In this document: positions 1 to 8,803 of the stretch, piece after piece | Layout of the letters: every line of letters starts with the position of its first letter | Numbering within the stretch: position 1 is the stretch's first letter | Source of the DNA: Zunongwangia endophytica | Lineage (GTDB): Bacteria > Bacteroidota > Bacteroidia > Flavobacteriales > Flavobacteriaceae | Length of the DNA: 64,000 nt | Direction of reading: 5' to 3' | NCBI RefSeq assembly: GCF_030409505.1 | Contig: NZ_JAUFPZ010000002.1 | Coordinates: 248,001-312,000, forward strand | Translations under genes and position numbers: made by a program | The notes under the pieces: generated by a model | Seen by the model: only the letters and a program-made list of their open reading frames with translations | What the model was told of the DNA's origin: nothing | The model's database searches: none

Positions 1-217
1 TGTTCAGGATGCGTTGGAGAATATGATGGAAAATAGAACCTCTATCGTCATTGCACATCGACTTTCCACAATTCAGAATGCAGATTTAATTGTAGTGATG
101 AAAAACGGATTGATTATAGAAAAAGGAACACATCATGAACTTTTAGCACAAAATGGGACTTATAAAAATCTTGTTTTTCTCCAATCATTACATACCGCGC
201 CTGTTTTAGTTGATTAA
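1..217 (+). CDS. ABC exporter ATP-binding domain, C-terminal end (partial)
   Basis: This is the last 71 codons of a gene that begins before the window; the frame is open from base 2 ([14 protein letters not shown]). The H-loop region [16 protein letters not shown] is followed by the usual close of the nucleotide-binding domain ([14 protein letters not shown]), as in MsbA- or HlyB-type exporters in which membrane and ATPase domains are fused. The substrate cannot be told from this fragment. The stop codon lies one base before the ATG of the glycosyltransferase gene, so the two are very likely co-transcribed. That suggests export of a glycan or a secreted peptide, but this is inference only. 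Confidence 0.85.
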   Translation, partial: VQDALENMMENRTSIVIAHRLSTIQNADLIVVMKNGLIIEKGTHHELLAQNGTYKNLVFLQSLHTAPVLVD

Positions 218-218
218 T

Positions 219-1487
219 ATGAATACAAAAAATAAAGGTTTAAACATCATCGGTTATACAAATGGTGAGTTTGGGTTAGGGGAAGCAGTTCGATTAAATA
301 TTGAAGCAGCCAAAAGTCAGGCAATACCACTTCATTTGATCGATTATGAAAAGATCAAGAAAAATCCAGAACGTGCTGTGGAGTTTCAATATTCGGTAAA
401 TTTAGTACAAATTTCTTTGAGAGATTTGGATAACTTCTTTAGAATTATAGATCCCGAATTATTCAAATTTCGATACACCATTTTGTTCCTAATGTGGGAA
501 TCTGAATATTTGCCACCAGAGCATGCCGAGAATCTTAGTTTATTCAACGAGATTTGGACGGCCTCTTCTTTCTGCAAAAATATATTTAAAAAAGTTTACA
601 ATAATCCGATAACGATCGTTCCGCATCCGGTAGCTTTTAAACTAAATGGTATCGGTAAGGATAGCGTACGTAGTTTTTTCGATCCTAAAAAGTTTAGTTT
701 TCTATTCGTTTTTAGTTATCACAGTTCTATGGAAAGGAAGAACCCCATGTTTCTGCTCGATGCGTTTACCAAAGCATTTTCTAAAGCCGATCCTGTAGAA
801 CTGGTAATTAAAACCGTAGGAGCAGCATCCTTTAAAAAGGATAGCAGCCAATTAATACAAACAGCAGCGCAACACAAAAACGTAAAAATTTATGATATAG
901 ATTTAAATAAAGATGGAATAAATCATTTAATAAATGATTGTGACTGTTATGTTTCTATGCATCATTCAGAAGGTTTTGGTTTAACCCTTGCCGAAGCTAT
1001 GTATTTAGGAAAGCCAACCATAGCGACAAACTATTCTGGGAATACGCAATTTATGAATGCTGAAAATAGTTTTTTGGTAGATTATAAACTGGGATCAATT
1101 CAGAATGCAGATAAGAATTTTTGCGAGAGTACCGTTTGGGGACATCCTCTTTTGGAAGATGCAATTGAAAAACTAAGAGAAGCTTACTTTGATAAATTCA
1201 GCAGGGATCATAAAGCAACTAGCGCAAAATCTTATGTAGAAAACAAACTTTCCTTTAAAAACGTAGGCCAAATTATCAAAAATCGACTTGAGATTATTTA
1301 TACACTAAGTGGAGATCTTATTTCGAACCAAAATGCATATTTGCTAAATCAACTGCAGTATACAAAAGCTGAAAATGCACATCTCAAAAGAGAAATAAAA
1401 CGAATGAAGAAAAATTTAATTATCCGATTTGTGCTATTTCTAAAAAATCAAACAAGGTTGATCAAAAATAAATGGAGCGCAGTTTAA
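219..1487 (+). CDS. GT4-type glycosyltransferase
   Basis: This is probably a retaining glycosyltransferase of the GT-B fold that transfers a sugar from a nucleotide-sugar donor. The N-terminal part starts with NIIGYTNGEFGLGEA, a glycine-rich acceptor-side loop. The C-terminal Rossmann domain has the family signature HHSEGFGLTLAEAMYLGKP near residues 250-268, with the E-x7-E pair, followed by ATNYSGN. The last 60 residues are Lys/Glu/Asn-rich and may form a helix or coiled coil. The frame is open upstream to a TTG at 210, but that overlaps the ABC gene; I prefer the ATG at 219, just after its stop. Acceptor and pathway are not evident; surface polysaccharide or glycoprotein synthesis is plausible. 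Confidence 0.85.
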   Translation: MNTKNKGLNIIGYTNGEFGLGEAVRLNIEAAKSQAIPLHLIDYEKIKKNPERAVEFQYSVNLVQISLRDLDNFFRIIDPELFKFRYTILFLMWESEYLPPEHAENLSLFNEIWTASSFCKNIFKKVYNNPITIVPHPVAFKLNGIGKDSVRSFFDPKKFSFLFVFSYHSSMERKNPMFLLDAFTKAFSKADPVELVIKTVGAASFKKDSSQLIQTAAQHKNVKIYDIDLNKDGINHLINDCDCYVSMHHSEGFGLTLAEAMYLGKPTIATNYSGNTQFMNAENSFLVDYKLGSIQNADKNFCESTVWGHPLLEDAIEKLREAYFDKFSRDHKATSAKSYVENKLSFKNVGQIIKNRLEIIYTLSGDLISNQNAYLLNQLQYTKAENAHLKREIKRMKKNLIIRFVLFLKNQTRLIKNKWSAV

Positions 1488-1530
1488 AGTTGAAAAGTTT
1501 AAAATAAAATTGCCTAATTTAAATGAAAAG

Positions 1531-1779
1531 CTAAATATTACTTTTCGTTAAAATTGAGTTTTCAGTGGTTTGTAAATCGTTTAATAATTCAGCAATTATA
1601 GATCCTATAGCATCATGCCGTTCTTCGGCTTTATCCATAAATTGTATTTTACTCCATCCTCTTACATCACAAACGAAAAGTCCGTTTGCATCTTTAATGG
1701 ATTGTCCGTTCTTCTCGTAATTGACCGGAAAATTAATCGTATCCAGCACTGCTTTTTTTTCTTCTGAAATCATTGTCAT
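1531..1779 (-). CDS. small conserved-looking protein, function unknown
   Basis: The gene encodes 82 residues with no signal peptide or membrane segment. It reads like a real soluble protein: charged N-terminus (MTMISEEKKAVLDTINF), a central GLFVCDVRGWSKIQFMDKAEE stretch and a helical C-terminus (IGSIIAELLNDL). The starts at 1779 and 1773 are both possible. It stands alone, convergent with the upstream glycosyltransferase and divergent from the hemolysin III gene. I do not recognise a named family and give no function. The 45-base gap to the glycosyltransferase holds no clear terminator. Confidence 0.6.
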   Translation of the reverse strand: MTMISEEKKAVLDTINFPVNYEKNGQSIKDANGLFVCDVRGWSKIQFMDKAEERHDAIGSIIAELLNDLQTTENSILTKSNI

Positions 1780-1997
1780 TTTTTTTCAAAATTAATCTCA
1801 AAGTAGCTTCACAAGGTTAGCTGAATTTTAAATTGAAGTGTTTTTACATTAAACAATGGTTAGCAAGATTTACAATTTGTTTAGTTTATCTTTTAAGATG
1901 ATTTTGTTCAAACTCATCTTAAAATTGAAAATATTAAAGTTCTTAAAACTCTAGCTCTTGCGATTCATGTAATAACTTTTAATAGCTTAAAAATCTA

Positions 1998-2005
1998 TAT
2001 TTTTG
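1998..2005 (+). promoter_or_regulatory. -7 promoter box of the hemolysin III gene
   Basis: The sequence TATTTTTG matches the Bacteroidota -7 consensus TAnnTTTG and lies 18 bases before the ATG. No clear TTG is seen at the -33 position. The implied leader is very short. Confidence 0.45.
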
Positions 2006-2023
2006 TAATGTATATGAGAAGCA

Positions 2024-2677
2024 ATGAGAGATCGCGATAGAATAAAATATTATACAAAGTCCGAAGAACGGCTAAATGTGATTTCGCATGCTTCAGGTTT
2101 GCTACTAAGTATTTTAGGCTTTATTCTACTTATCATCAAGTCGGCTGAGCTAGGCGGAACAATATTAAAAATAAGTTATTGGATTTTTGGGAGTAGTATG
2201 GTCATTCTTTATACGGCTTCTACACTTTATCATAGCGTTAGAGAACGCAAACTTCGATATAGACTCAATATTTTAGATCATGCTTCTATCTATATTCTTA
2301 TTGCTGGAACGTATACACCATTTGCGCTTGTAACTTTGGAAGGATTGGTGGGTTGGATCATATTTGGTGTTATTTGGGCGCTTGCCGTAACCGGAGTTAT
2401 ACTGAAGTTATTTTTCACCGGTAGATTTCAAACCTTGAGTACGATTATGTACGTAGCAATGGGATGGATTATTGTTTTCGCGGTAAAACCTCTACTTGAT
2501 AATCTTTCTGGAGATGGTTTATTTTGGCTTTTTTCTGGTGGAATTTCTTATACCATTGGAGCCATAATTTTTAGTATCGATCGATTAAAATTCAACCATG
2601 CGATTTTTCATTTCTTCGTATTGTTCGGTACATTTTGCCATTTTTTGGCTATTTATTATCATGTGATTCCTAATTAG
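2024..2677 (+). CDS. trhA: hemolysin III / TrhA family membrane protein (PAQR superfamily)
   Basis: This 217-residue integral membrane protein has about seven hydrophobic helices. Family motifs are visible: NVISHASGLLLSILGF near residue 18, TASTLYHSV near residue 65 with the conserved Ser and His, LDHASIYILIAGTYTPF near residue 85, and a C-terminal HAIFHFFVLFGTFCHF. These Ser, Asp and His residues form the putative metal site of the superfamily, which includes YqfA of E. coli. The name hemolysin III is historical. Members of this group are linked to membrane lipid homeostasis, and toxicity should not be assumed. It is a single gene with its own promoter box, ending at a hairpin shared with the convergent neighbour. 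Confidence 0.88.
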   Translation: MRDRDRIKYYTKSEERLNVISHASGLLLSILGFILLIIKSAELGGTILKISYWIFGSSMVILYTASTLYHSVRERKLRYRLNILDHASIYILIAGTYTPFALVTLEGLVGWIIFGVIWALAVTGVILKLFFTGRFQTLSTIMYVAMGWIIVFAVKPLLDNLSGDGLFWLFSGGISYTIGAIIFSIDRLKFNHAIFHFFVLFGTFCHFLAIYYHVIPN

Positions 2678-2722
2678 TGAACATCAGATTTTCAATCTTT
2701 GTTGAATTAAAAAGCAAAAAAT

Positions 2723-2764
2723 AACGGGACAAAACCATACAATTAAAGTTTCATCCCGTTTTTC
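2723..2764. terminator. bidirectional terminator between convergent genes
   Basis: AACGGGA at 2723-2729 pairs with TCCCGTT at 2754-2760, extended by a weaker AAAC/GTTT pairing inside. A-rich sequence flanks the left side and a T-run follows on the right. It can serve both the hemolysin III gene and the minus-strand gene ending at 2826, although it is less regular than the other hairpins in this window. Confidence 0.6.
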
Positions 2765-2825
2765 AATCCAAACAACTTAAACCATCTTTAGTCCTTCAGG
2801 AGTATTCCAAAAAGGTACAATATTT

Positions 2826-4103
2826 TTAGTCCATTATTTTCTTCTGAATCTTTTCAATAGCATTTTGTATGCTTTTATCGGGTTCGATAATATTACTACT
2901 TCCCCAAAAGTTAACATCAGCAAATCCATCAATATCATCTACCATAACAATAGCAGGTTTTATAAAGTCTTTATTTTCAGCAATAATAATATTTGATTTT
3001 TCCCATTCTGTAATAGCCATTTCACTATGAACTTTGTAGCGAGAATTGAAGATTTTATGTTTCCAGTTTACTACAAATTCCAGATCTGCTTTTCCGTAGC
3101 TATAAAACCATTTTCCATCTTTTTCACGATAGTCTACTTGATATTGGATGTTATCTGGATGTACTTTTACACCGTTCGGTTTTTTGCTGGTAAACATTCT
3201 GCTTGCTACCCTGCGATTATCGGTATTTAAACTATAAACCGCTTTTACCAGAGTAAAACTTTCACTGTCTATAAAAAGTTTACCAAAGTACCATGGTCTG
3301 TCTCTTTCATTTTGTTTGAAATCTACTACATGAAGACTGCGAGCGCCAATTTTAGTAGGCTTGTTATAGGTAAAACTGTACACCTCTAATTTATCTACAT
3401 CAAAAAGAAATTGAGGATACTTCATCACATCAATATAGAGTGCATTAAAAGGGCCGCCGCGTAATTTTAAAGCAACCGTATCAAGACGTTTGTAATCGGT
3501 GCTTTTTCTTGCTTTTAAAATAGAAATATCATCATCCTTGCTAGAAAGATAAGGCTGTTTATGTAGTTCAGTCACCGCTTCAGATAAAGAAATATTTCGG
3601 TTTCCTTTTTTAATAGTTTCCCGATAGAATGCGGTCATCAAGGCTTCGTCGCTTACATAGTTTGCATCACGATTATACATCATTTTTCTAACCAATCCTG
3701 TGGCGTCACCTTTTGTATAAACACTCACTTCGTCTAATTCCTGTACGCTTTCCTGCATTGCGATGATCACATCAGCACGTTTAAAATAATCTAGCTGAAG
3801 CTCTTTAGTTTGGTAACCAAGTGCCGAAATACTAATTAAGGCATCTGTCATATCTTTAGGAAGTTTTAAAGAAAACTCTCCATCTGAATTTGAAATTGTC
3901 GAAATTGTAGTGCCTTTTACATTAATATGCGCCGATTGAATTGGATCTTCCGTAGCTGCATTTATTACCTGTCCTTTAAAAGATTGATAAGGATCGTTAT
4001 TTTCTGATGGTAGGCTTTTCGCCATAACCGGACTCACCATTAGGAAAGTCAGTAACCAAACAGAAAAACAAAAACCTAGTAGAGTATTAATTTTTGCTTT
4101 CAT
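2826..4103 (-). CDS. exported protein with carboxypeptidase-like regulatory domain
   Basis: The 425-residue protein begins with a signal peptide (MKAKINTLLGFCFSVWLLTF, cleavage near VMAKS). A carboxypeptidase D regulatory-like beta-sandwich follows, from about residue 42 to 110 (FKGQVINAATEDPIQSAHINVKG, SNSDGEFSL, ISALGYQTKELQL). This domain is usual on Bacteroidota outer-membrane and periplasmic proteins. The remaining 300 residues are beta-rich and include WYFGKLFIDSESFTLVKAVYSL, resembling the outer-membrane-lipoprotein-like fold found in similar proteins. It lacks TonB receptor plug and barrel signatures. It is a single gene with no obvious operon partner, and the role is probably structural or regulatory at the cell surface. 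Confidence 0.75.
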   Translation of the reverse strand: MKAKINTLLGFCFSVWLLTFLMVSPVMAKSLPSENNDPYQSFKGQVINAATEDPIQSAHINVKGTTISTISNSDGEFSLKLPKDMTDALISISALGYQTKELQLDYFKRADVIIAMQESVQELDEVSVYTKGDATGLVRKMMYNRDANYVSDEALMTAFYRETIKKGNRNISLSEAVTELHKQPYLSSKDDDISILKARKSTDYKRLDTVALKLRGGPFNALYIDVMKYPQFLFDVDKLEVYSFTYNKPTKIGARSLHVVDFKQNERDRPWYFGKLFIDSESFTLVKAVYSLNTDNRRVASRMFTSKKPNGVKVHPDNIQYQVDYREKDGKWFYSYGKADLEFVVNWKHKIFNSRYKVHSEMAITEWEKSNIIIAENKDFIKPAIVMVDDIDGFADVNFWGSSNIIEPDKSIQNAIEKIQKKIMD

Positions 4104-4227
4104 TGCTGTAAGGTTTTAATTAAGAACTTGTTAAGTATCTTTAAATATATTAATAAATACTTAATGGAAAGCGCTTAAAATGTTAAATTAATAACTAAAA
4201 CCTTTTAACAGTAGCAAATCTGTAATT

Positions 4228-7200
4228 CTATCCCTTTATTTCTATAGAGCTGTAGCCCTGTCCATTACGTGTTAGTTGAATTTGTGTTGCAATGCGTTCT
4301 TTTAGAGAATCCACATGACTAATAATACCAATAGTTTTTGATGATTCTGCCTGTAATTTTTCTAAAGTGTCCAGAGTTTGGTCTAGAGTTTCAGGATCCA
4401 ATGTCCCAAAACCTTCATCGATAAACAAGCTGTTTATTTCTACATTTTTAGACGCTAGATCAGATAAAGCAAGCGCCATCGATAAACTAAGAATAAAAGT
4501 TTCACCACCCGACAAAGTTTTTACCGAACGTCGCTGCCCGCCCATATGCTCATCGATTGCAACAAGGCCATCATCTTCCTCGCTCATCGGTTTGTCGATC
4601 ACATAGCGATCGCTAAGATCTGCAAGTCGATTGTTAGCCAAAGCAATAAGCTGTGTAAGCGTTAAATCCTGTGCAAATTCATTAAACTTTCTACCGGTTG
4701 CATCACCAATCAGCTCATTAAGCAATCGCCAACGCTTTATTTTTTGCTCTTTTTCGGTAATTCCGGCACTAATTTCTTCGATCTTTTGTAGGCTTGCTTT
4801 TTGGTTTTCCAACTGGCGGTAATAAGATTTACAAACCTCGTTGATCTCGTTTAGTTTCTGTCGTTTTTCGTTAAGCTGCTCATGTAATTGCGCTGAGGTT
4901 TCTTCGATATCAAGCTTTTTCTTTTCTGCAAATTGCTTTTCTAGCAACTGCAGCGATGTCTTTAATTTCGCTATTTCCTGCTGAAGTTTTTCACGCTTTT
5001 CACGCAACTGCAAATACTCTTTTTCTGGCAGTAAATTTTCAATAGCCTGTTTTATTGACGCATAGCCTTTGTTCTGTAAAACCGCATTTAACTGCTGCTC
5101 CAAAATTGCTAATTCTGAAGCCATTTTTTCAATCCGATTATTTAGCTGTTTATGTTGTCCATCAAGAGATTTTCTTTGCTCCTTTAATTCGGTAAAGCTG
5201 CGGTGATACTTTCGGTTTTTTTCAGCAATATCGTCACCCGAATATAAGTCTTTGAGTTTTTTAGCAATTTCGCTTCCTGCTTTTACAACTTCCCGCGTTT
5301 TTTCTTGCTGCGGAATCGCATCTTTGGCGATTACTAATTGTTTTTGCTCTTTTTCCCATTGCTCAATTAGTTCAAATTGTTGATTTAAGGCAGTGATTTT
5401 TTCTTCCCAAACCGTTTCGCTAGCAAATTCAAATTCCTGAAAAATGGTTCTAAAACTTTCTCTTTTTTCTTCGGAAGTCGACTTCCATTGTTGTTCTTCT
5501 TTCTGAAGATTTTGAAGTCGCGACTGGAAACTTTCTAAATTTGCCTGAAGTTTAGCCAGATTCGATGAATTTGTCTGTAATTCTCTTTGAAGTGCTGCAA
5601 TTTTTTCTTCAAGTTGATTGTCCTTTTCAGGAGCATGCTCGGCAAAAGGATGATGCGTTGCGCCACAAAGTGGGCAAGGCTCATTATTTTCTAAATTATG
5701 TCGTAAATCTTCTAATTTCGATTCTAAAAGCTGATTTTTTTGCTGTAATTGTAGATTTTTGAGGTCTTTTTCCTGAAACTGAACTTTCGTTTCTACTTCT
5801 TTTATTTGCTGCGGAAGCGCTTCGCTTTGTTTTTCAATATTCGTTTTTTCTGAAGCGATTCGGTTTAACTCTTTATCACTTTCATCAATTTTCGCATTCG
5901 CTTTTTGCGCAGCGCGTGTTTTTTCGGTAAACTCCTTTAGCTGAATTTTTAAAGCTTCAGGATCGCAAAGATCTAAATTCGATAATTCAGCTTCATAATT
6001 TTTAATTCGGTTGGAAGCAGCATTACAAATGGCTTGCAACTGCACAATATTTTCATCTGGCTTTTTGCTGTAGTTGAAGGATAAGTCTGAAGTCTTCAAC
6101 TTAAATTCTTCCATTAACTGACTGTAATTCCGTAGTTTCTCTTTTCGCTCTTCTTCCAGCTGCTGTACTTTGGCGGTAAAAGCATCTAATTTTGATTCAA
6201 AATCATCAGTAGAAATTTCAGTTTTTAGTAATTGCGAAACTTCGGTATATAAATTAGAAAAATCATGTTTATTTTGGCCAATCTTTCTTTCTATTTCAGT
6301 GATTTCTTTAGCAATTTCGTTTTGCTGATCTTTTCCGAGTTTCCATTTTCTAAGATCACTGCCGTGTTCTTGCAGTTCTTCGTGCGCAGTGAGTGACTTT
6401 CCGTTAGTATCATTAAAATGTTTCAGCCGTGCTTCAGATTGTGTTTTTTCCGAAGAGATTTTAGTAATCGTGGATTGCTGATTTTTAATTTCTTCTTTTA
6501 GATCTACAAATTTCGTTAACCGCTGAATTTCTTTTTCCAAGGGTTCACATGCCGCTTGCTGAGTTGCGTAATTTTTAGAAACTTCAGCATGATCCTCTTC
6601 ATTCAGCAATGATTTTTGAATAATTTCGATCTCTTGCTGCTGTTGTAAAATTTCCTTACCGGCTTCTTTATTTTTTTCGTAAGCTTTTTTTCCAAGTTCA
6701 CGGTAAATTCCGGTTCCTGTGATTTTTTCTAAAAGCTCGCCACGTTCGGCTTTATTTACTTTTAAAAACTGTGCAAATTCACCCTGAGCGAGTAAAACTG
6801 CTTTTATAAATTGATTGTAACTGAGACCGATTAAATCTTCATTCTTCGCAGGAACATCAGATTTTTTTAGATCGATCAATTTATCGGTTGCCAAATCGGC
6901 AATTTCCATTTCGTAATCACGCAGATTATCGTTTCTATTGGTAGAAATCGACCATTTTGAAGCATAAATTCCTGCTTTGCAACTATAGGTCACTTTGGCA
7001 AAAGCTTCTTTTTGATTGCGGGTAAGAATGGCGCCTTTGGCAATAATTTCGTTTTTGGTGATCTTTCCTAATCGCGGCACATGATTAAAAAGTGCCAGAC
7101 AAATCACATCTAAAATCGTACTTTTTCCGCTTCCGGTGGGACCGGTAATCGCAAATAATGAGCTTGCAGAAAATGGATGAACAGTAAAATCGATTTTCTG

Positions 7201-7251
7201 CGCTCCACGCAGTGAATTGATATTTTCGAATTCAATTTTTAATATTTTCAT
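4228..7251 (-). CDS. sbcC: SbcC, ATPase subunit of the SbcCD nuclease
   Basis: This is the Rad50-like subunit of the SbcCD complex, which clips hairpins and protein-blocked DNA ends. The 1007 residues follow the SMC-like plan. Walker A GPTGSGKST is at residues 37-45 within an N-terminal lobe. Two long Glu/Lys/Gln-rich coiled-coil arms flank a zinc hook CPLCG near residue 527. The C-terminal lobe has the ABC signature LSGGETFILS near 912 and Walker B SLFIDEGFGTLD near 946. The ATG lies two bases after the sbcD stop, so translation is probably coupled. Length and all key motifs are intact. Confidence 0.96.
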   Translation of the reverse strand: MKILKIEFENINSLRGAQKIDFTVHPFSASSLFAITGPTGSGKSTILDVICLALFNHVPRLGKITKNEIIAKGAILTRNQKEAFAKVTYSCKAGIYASKWSISTNRNDNLRDYEMEIADLATDKLIDLKKSDVPAKNEDLIGLSYNQFIKAVLLAQGEFAQFLKVNKAERGELLEKITGTGIYRELGKKAYEKNKEAGKEILQQQQEIEIIQKSLLNEEDHAEVSKNYATQQAACEPLEKEIQRLTKFVDLKEEIKNQQSTITKISSEKTQSEARLKHFNDTNGKSLTAHEELQEHGSDLRKWKLGKDQQNEIAKEITEIERKIGQNKHDFSNLYTEVSQLLKTEISTDDFESKLDAFTAKVQQLEEERKEKLRNYSQLMEEFKLKTSDLSFNYSKKPDENIVQLQAICNAASNRIKNYEAELSNLDLCDPEALKIQLKEFTEKTRAAQKANAKIDESDKELNRIASEKTNIEKQSEALPQQIKEVETKVQFQEKDLKNLQLQQKNQLLESKLEDLRHNLENNEPCPLCGATHHPFAEHAPEKDNQLEEKIAALQRELQTNSSNLAKLQANLESFQSRLQNLQKEEQQWKSTSEEKRESFRTIFQEFEFASETVWEEKITALNQQFELIEQWEKEQKQLVIAKDAIPQQEKTREVVKAGSEIAKKLKDLYSGDDIAEKNRKYHRSFTELKEQRKSLDGQHKQLNNRIEKMASELAILEQQLNAVLQNKGYASIKQAIENLLPEKEYLQLREKREKLQQEIAKLKTSLQLLEKQFAEKKKLDIEETSAQLHEQLNEKRQKLNEINEVCKSYYRQLENQKASLQKIEEISAGITEKEQKIKRWRLLNELIGDATGRKFNEFAQDLTLTQLIALANNRLADLSDRYVIDKPMSEEDDGLVAIDEHMGGQRRSVKTLSGGETFILSLSMALALSDLASKNVEINSLFIDEGFGTLDPETLDQTLDTLEKLQAESSKTIGIISHVDSLKERIATQIQLTRNGQGYSSIEIKG

Positions 7252-7253
7252 GC

Positions 7254-8477
7254 TTATTCGGCGGTATTATCAGATTGATGGATTTCTTCTAAAATTTCGT
7301 TGAAGGCACTCCAAATTTCATTTTTGGTAGCTTCATCATAATCATGCGTGGTGATTAATTCAGAAAAAACATCAGTAGGTTTTAAATCTTGTAATTGCTG
7401 GGACTGCGCATAAAGTTCGGCTGTACCTTTCAGCTTATTCTTAAATTCAGCTCGCTGCTTTACAATCTCGTAGCCGGGTTTATTAAAGGAATTTACAAGT
7501 ACATCTAGGGCATAGATTTTTTGAGCGTCGTATTGCTCTTCCAAAAGATCAACTTCAATTAAATGATCCAGATGATCGTGATCTTCAAGCGTGTTTAATT
7601 TGAATTCTATTTCGTTTAGATCGCCGGTGATTCTAAGTAGTTTTCTAAAATTTGGAACATTCACGCTTTTAGGTTCCCAGGAGTTCGCGGAATCTAAAAT
7701 TAGAATGCGTTTGTCATCTTTGCGCTCGCTAAAAGAAAGTGGGATAGGGGAGCCACTATAAAAAACCGGAATTTCTGCGGAAACGCGTTGCGGTTTATGA
7801 ATATGCCCTAAAGCCACATAGTTGAAGAAATTACCAAACTGCGAGGCACTAAAAGCCGCCTGATTCCCAATTTGGATATCGCGTTCACTATCTGAAGTTT
7901 CGATGCCGGCAGCAAATAAATGTCCCATGGCAATAGCGGGAACATCGGGAAACTGATCCTGGCAAATTTCAGCCGCATTTTTAAAAGTATGTTCGATACC
8001 ATTTCGAATGGCTTCAATTCGATCTTCATAAGTAATGCCTTCGTTAGCCGAGCGTAAATCGGCATCCCGTAAAAACGGAATTGCAGCAATTACTAATTCA
8101 ACTTTCTCTTCAGCATTAAAAACAGGGATAATGGTATCTTCCAACTTTTCAGGCAATCCACCAATGATACTAATATCAAGCTCTCGCAAAATTTCTTTAG
8201 GTGCATCCAGCATGGCCGGCGAATCGTGATTGCCGCCCGTTGCGACGATCTTACAGTCTAACTTCTGCAATTTTATAAGTGCCTGATAATACTGTTTGCG
8301 AGCATCAGAAGAGGGATTTGCGAGATCGAAAATATCTCCTGAAATTAATAATAGCGCTATTTCTTCTTCCGTAATGAGTTGGCAAAGCCAATCAATAAAC
8401 AATTCGAAATCAGCAAAAAGATCGTGCTTATGCAGTTTTTTACCAATGTGCCAATCGGCGGTATGAAGAATTTTCAT
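7254..8477 (-). CDS. sbcD: SbcD, nuclease subunit of the SbcCD complex
   Basis: This Mre11-like metallophosphoesterase supplies the nuclease active site for SbcCD. The phosphoesterase motifs are all present in 407 residues: HTADWHIGKKL at residue 4, LLISGDIFD near 42, VATGGNHDSP near 78, AMGHLFAAG near 187 and VALGHIHKPQ near 222. The C-terminal cap (about residues 260-400) is helical and acidic. The gene is the first of a two-gene operon with sbcC. The start ATG at 8477 gives the expected MKILHTADWH beginning. Confidence 0.96.
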   Translation of the reverse strand: MKILHTADWHIGKKLHKHDLFADFELFIDWLCQLITEEEIALLLISGDIFDLANPSSDARKQYYQALIKLQKLDCKIVATGGNHDSPAMLDAPKEILRELDISIIGGLPEKLEDTIIPVFNAEEKVELVIAAIPFLRDADLRSANEGITYEDRIEAIRNGIEHTFKNAAEICQDQFPDVPAIAMGHLFAAGIETSDSERDIQIGNQAAFSASQFGNFFNYVALGHIHKPQRVSAEIPVFYSGSPIPLSFSERKDDKRILILDSANSWEPKSVNVPNFRKLLRITGDLNEIEFKLNTLEDHDHLDHLIEVDLLEEQYDAQKIYALDVLVNSFNKPGYEIVKQRAEFKNKLKGTAELYAQSQQLQDLKPTDVFSELITTHDYDEATKNEIWSAFNEILEEIHQSDNTAE

Positions 8478-8803
8478 GCAGAAATTTTGGTTTAAAGAAG
8501 GAAAATTAGGCTAACAATGGCAAAGGTATTTAAATAAAAATCCATTTTAAAAAGGACTAATACGATTTAGGTTCGCTTTGCTAAAAATAAATTGTTCATT
8601 TAAATTATAGTATTTTGAACAAAATCCTGAAAACCTTGCTTTTTATCTACAAAAAATCTCTTAGCAGATTAAAAAATAAAGACTTTTTAAAAACTTTGAT
8701 TGCTTGGGATTTAACTAGATTTTTACGGTTTTAAAAGCTGTAAACTGTACTAAAAATAGTAGTTTTGGGAAACTCATTATTAAAAGAGTAACTACACTAA
8801 CCA
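8478..8803. other. intergenic region between sbcD and the serA fusion
   Basis: This 326-base divergent spacer is very AT-rich. It contains a TAGTTTTG box close to the serA fusion start. I see no open reading frame, repeat or riboswitch-like fold in the rest. Confidence 0.5.
8760..8767 (+). promoter_or_regulatory. -7 promoter box of the serA fusion gene
   Basis: TAGTTTTG matches TAnnTTTG and lies 36 bases before the ATG. No TTG is found at the expected -33 distance. Confidence 0.45.

Noticed and set aside
2024..2677. Hemolysin III as a virulence toxin
   Set aside because: The family name is historical; the protein is a PAQR-like membrane protein widespread in harmless bacteria.
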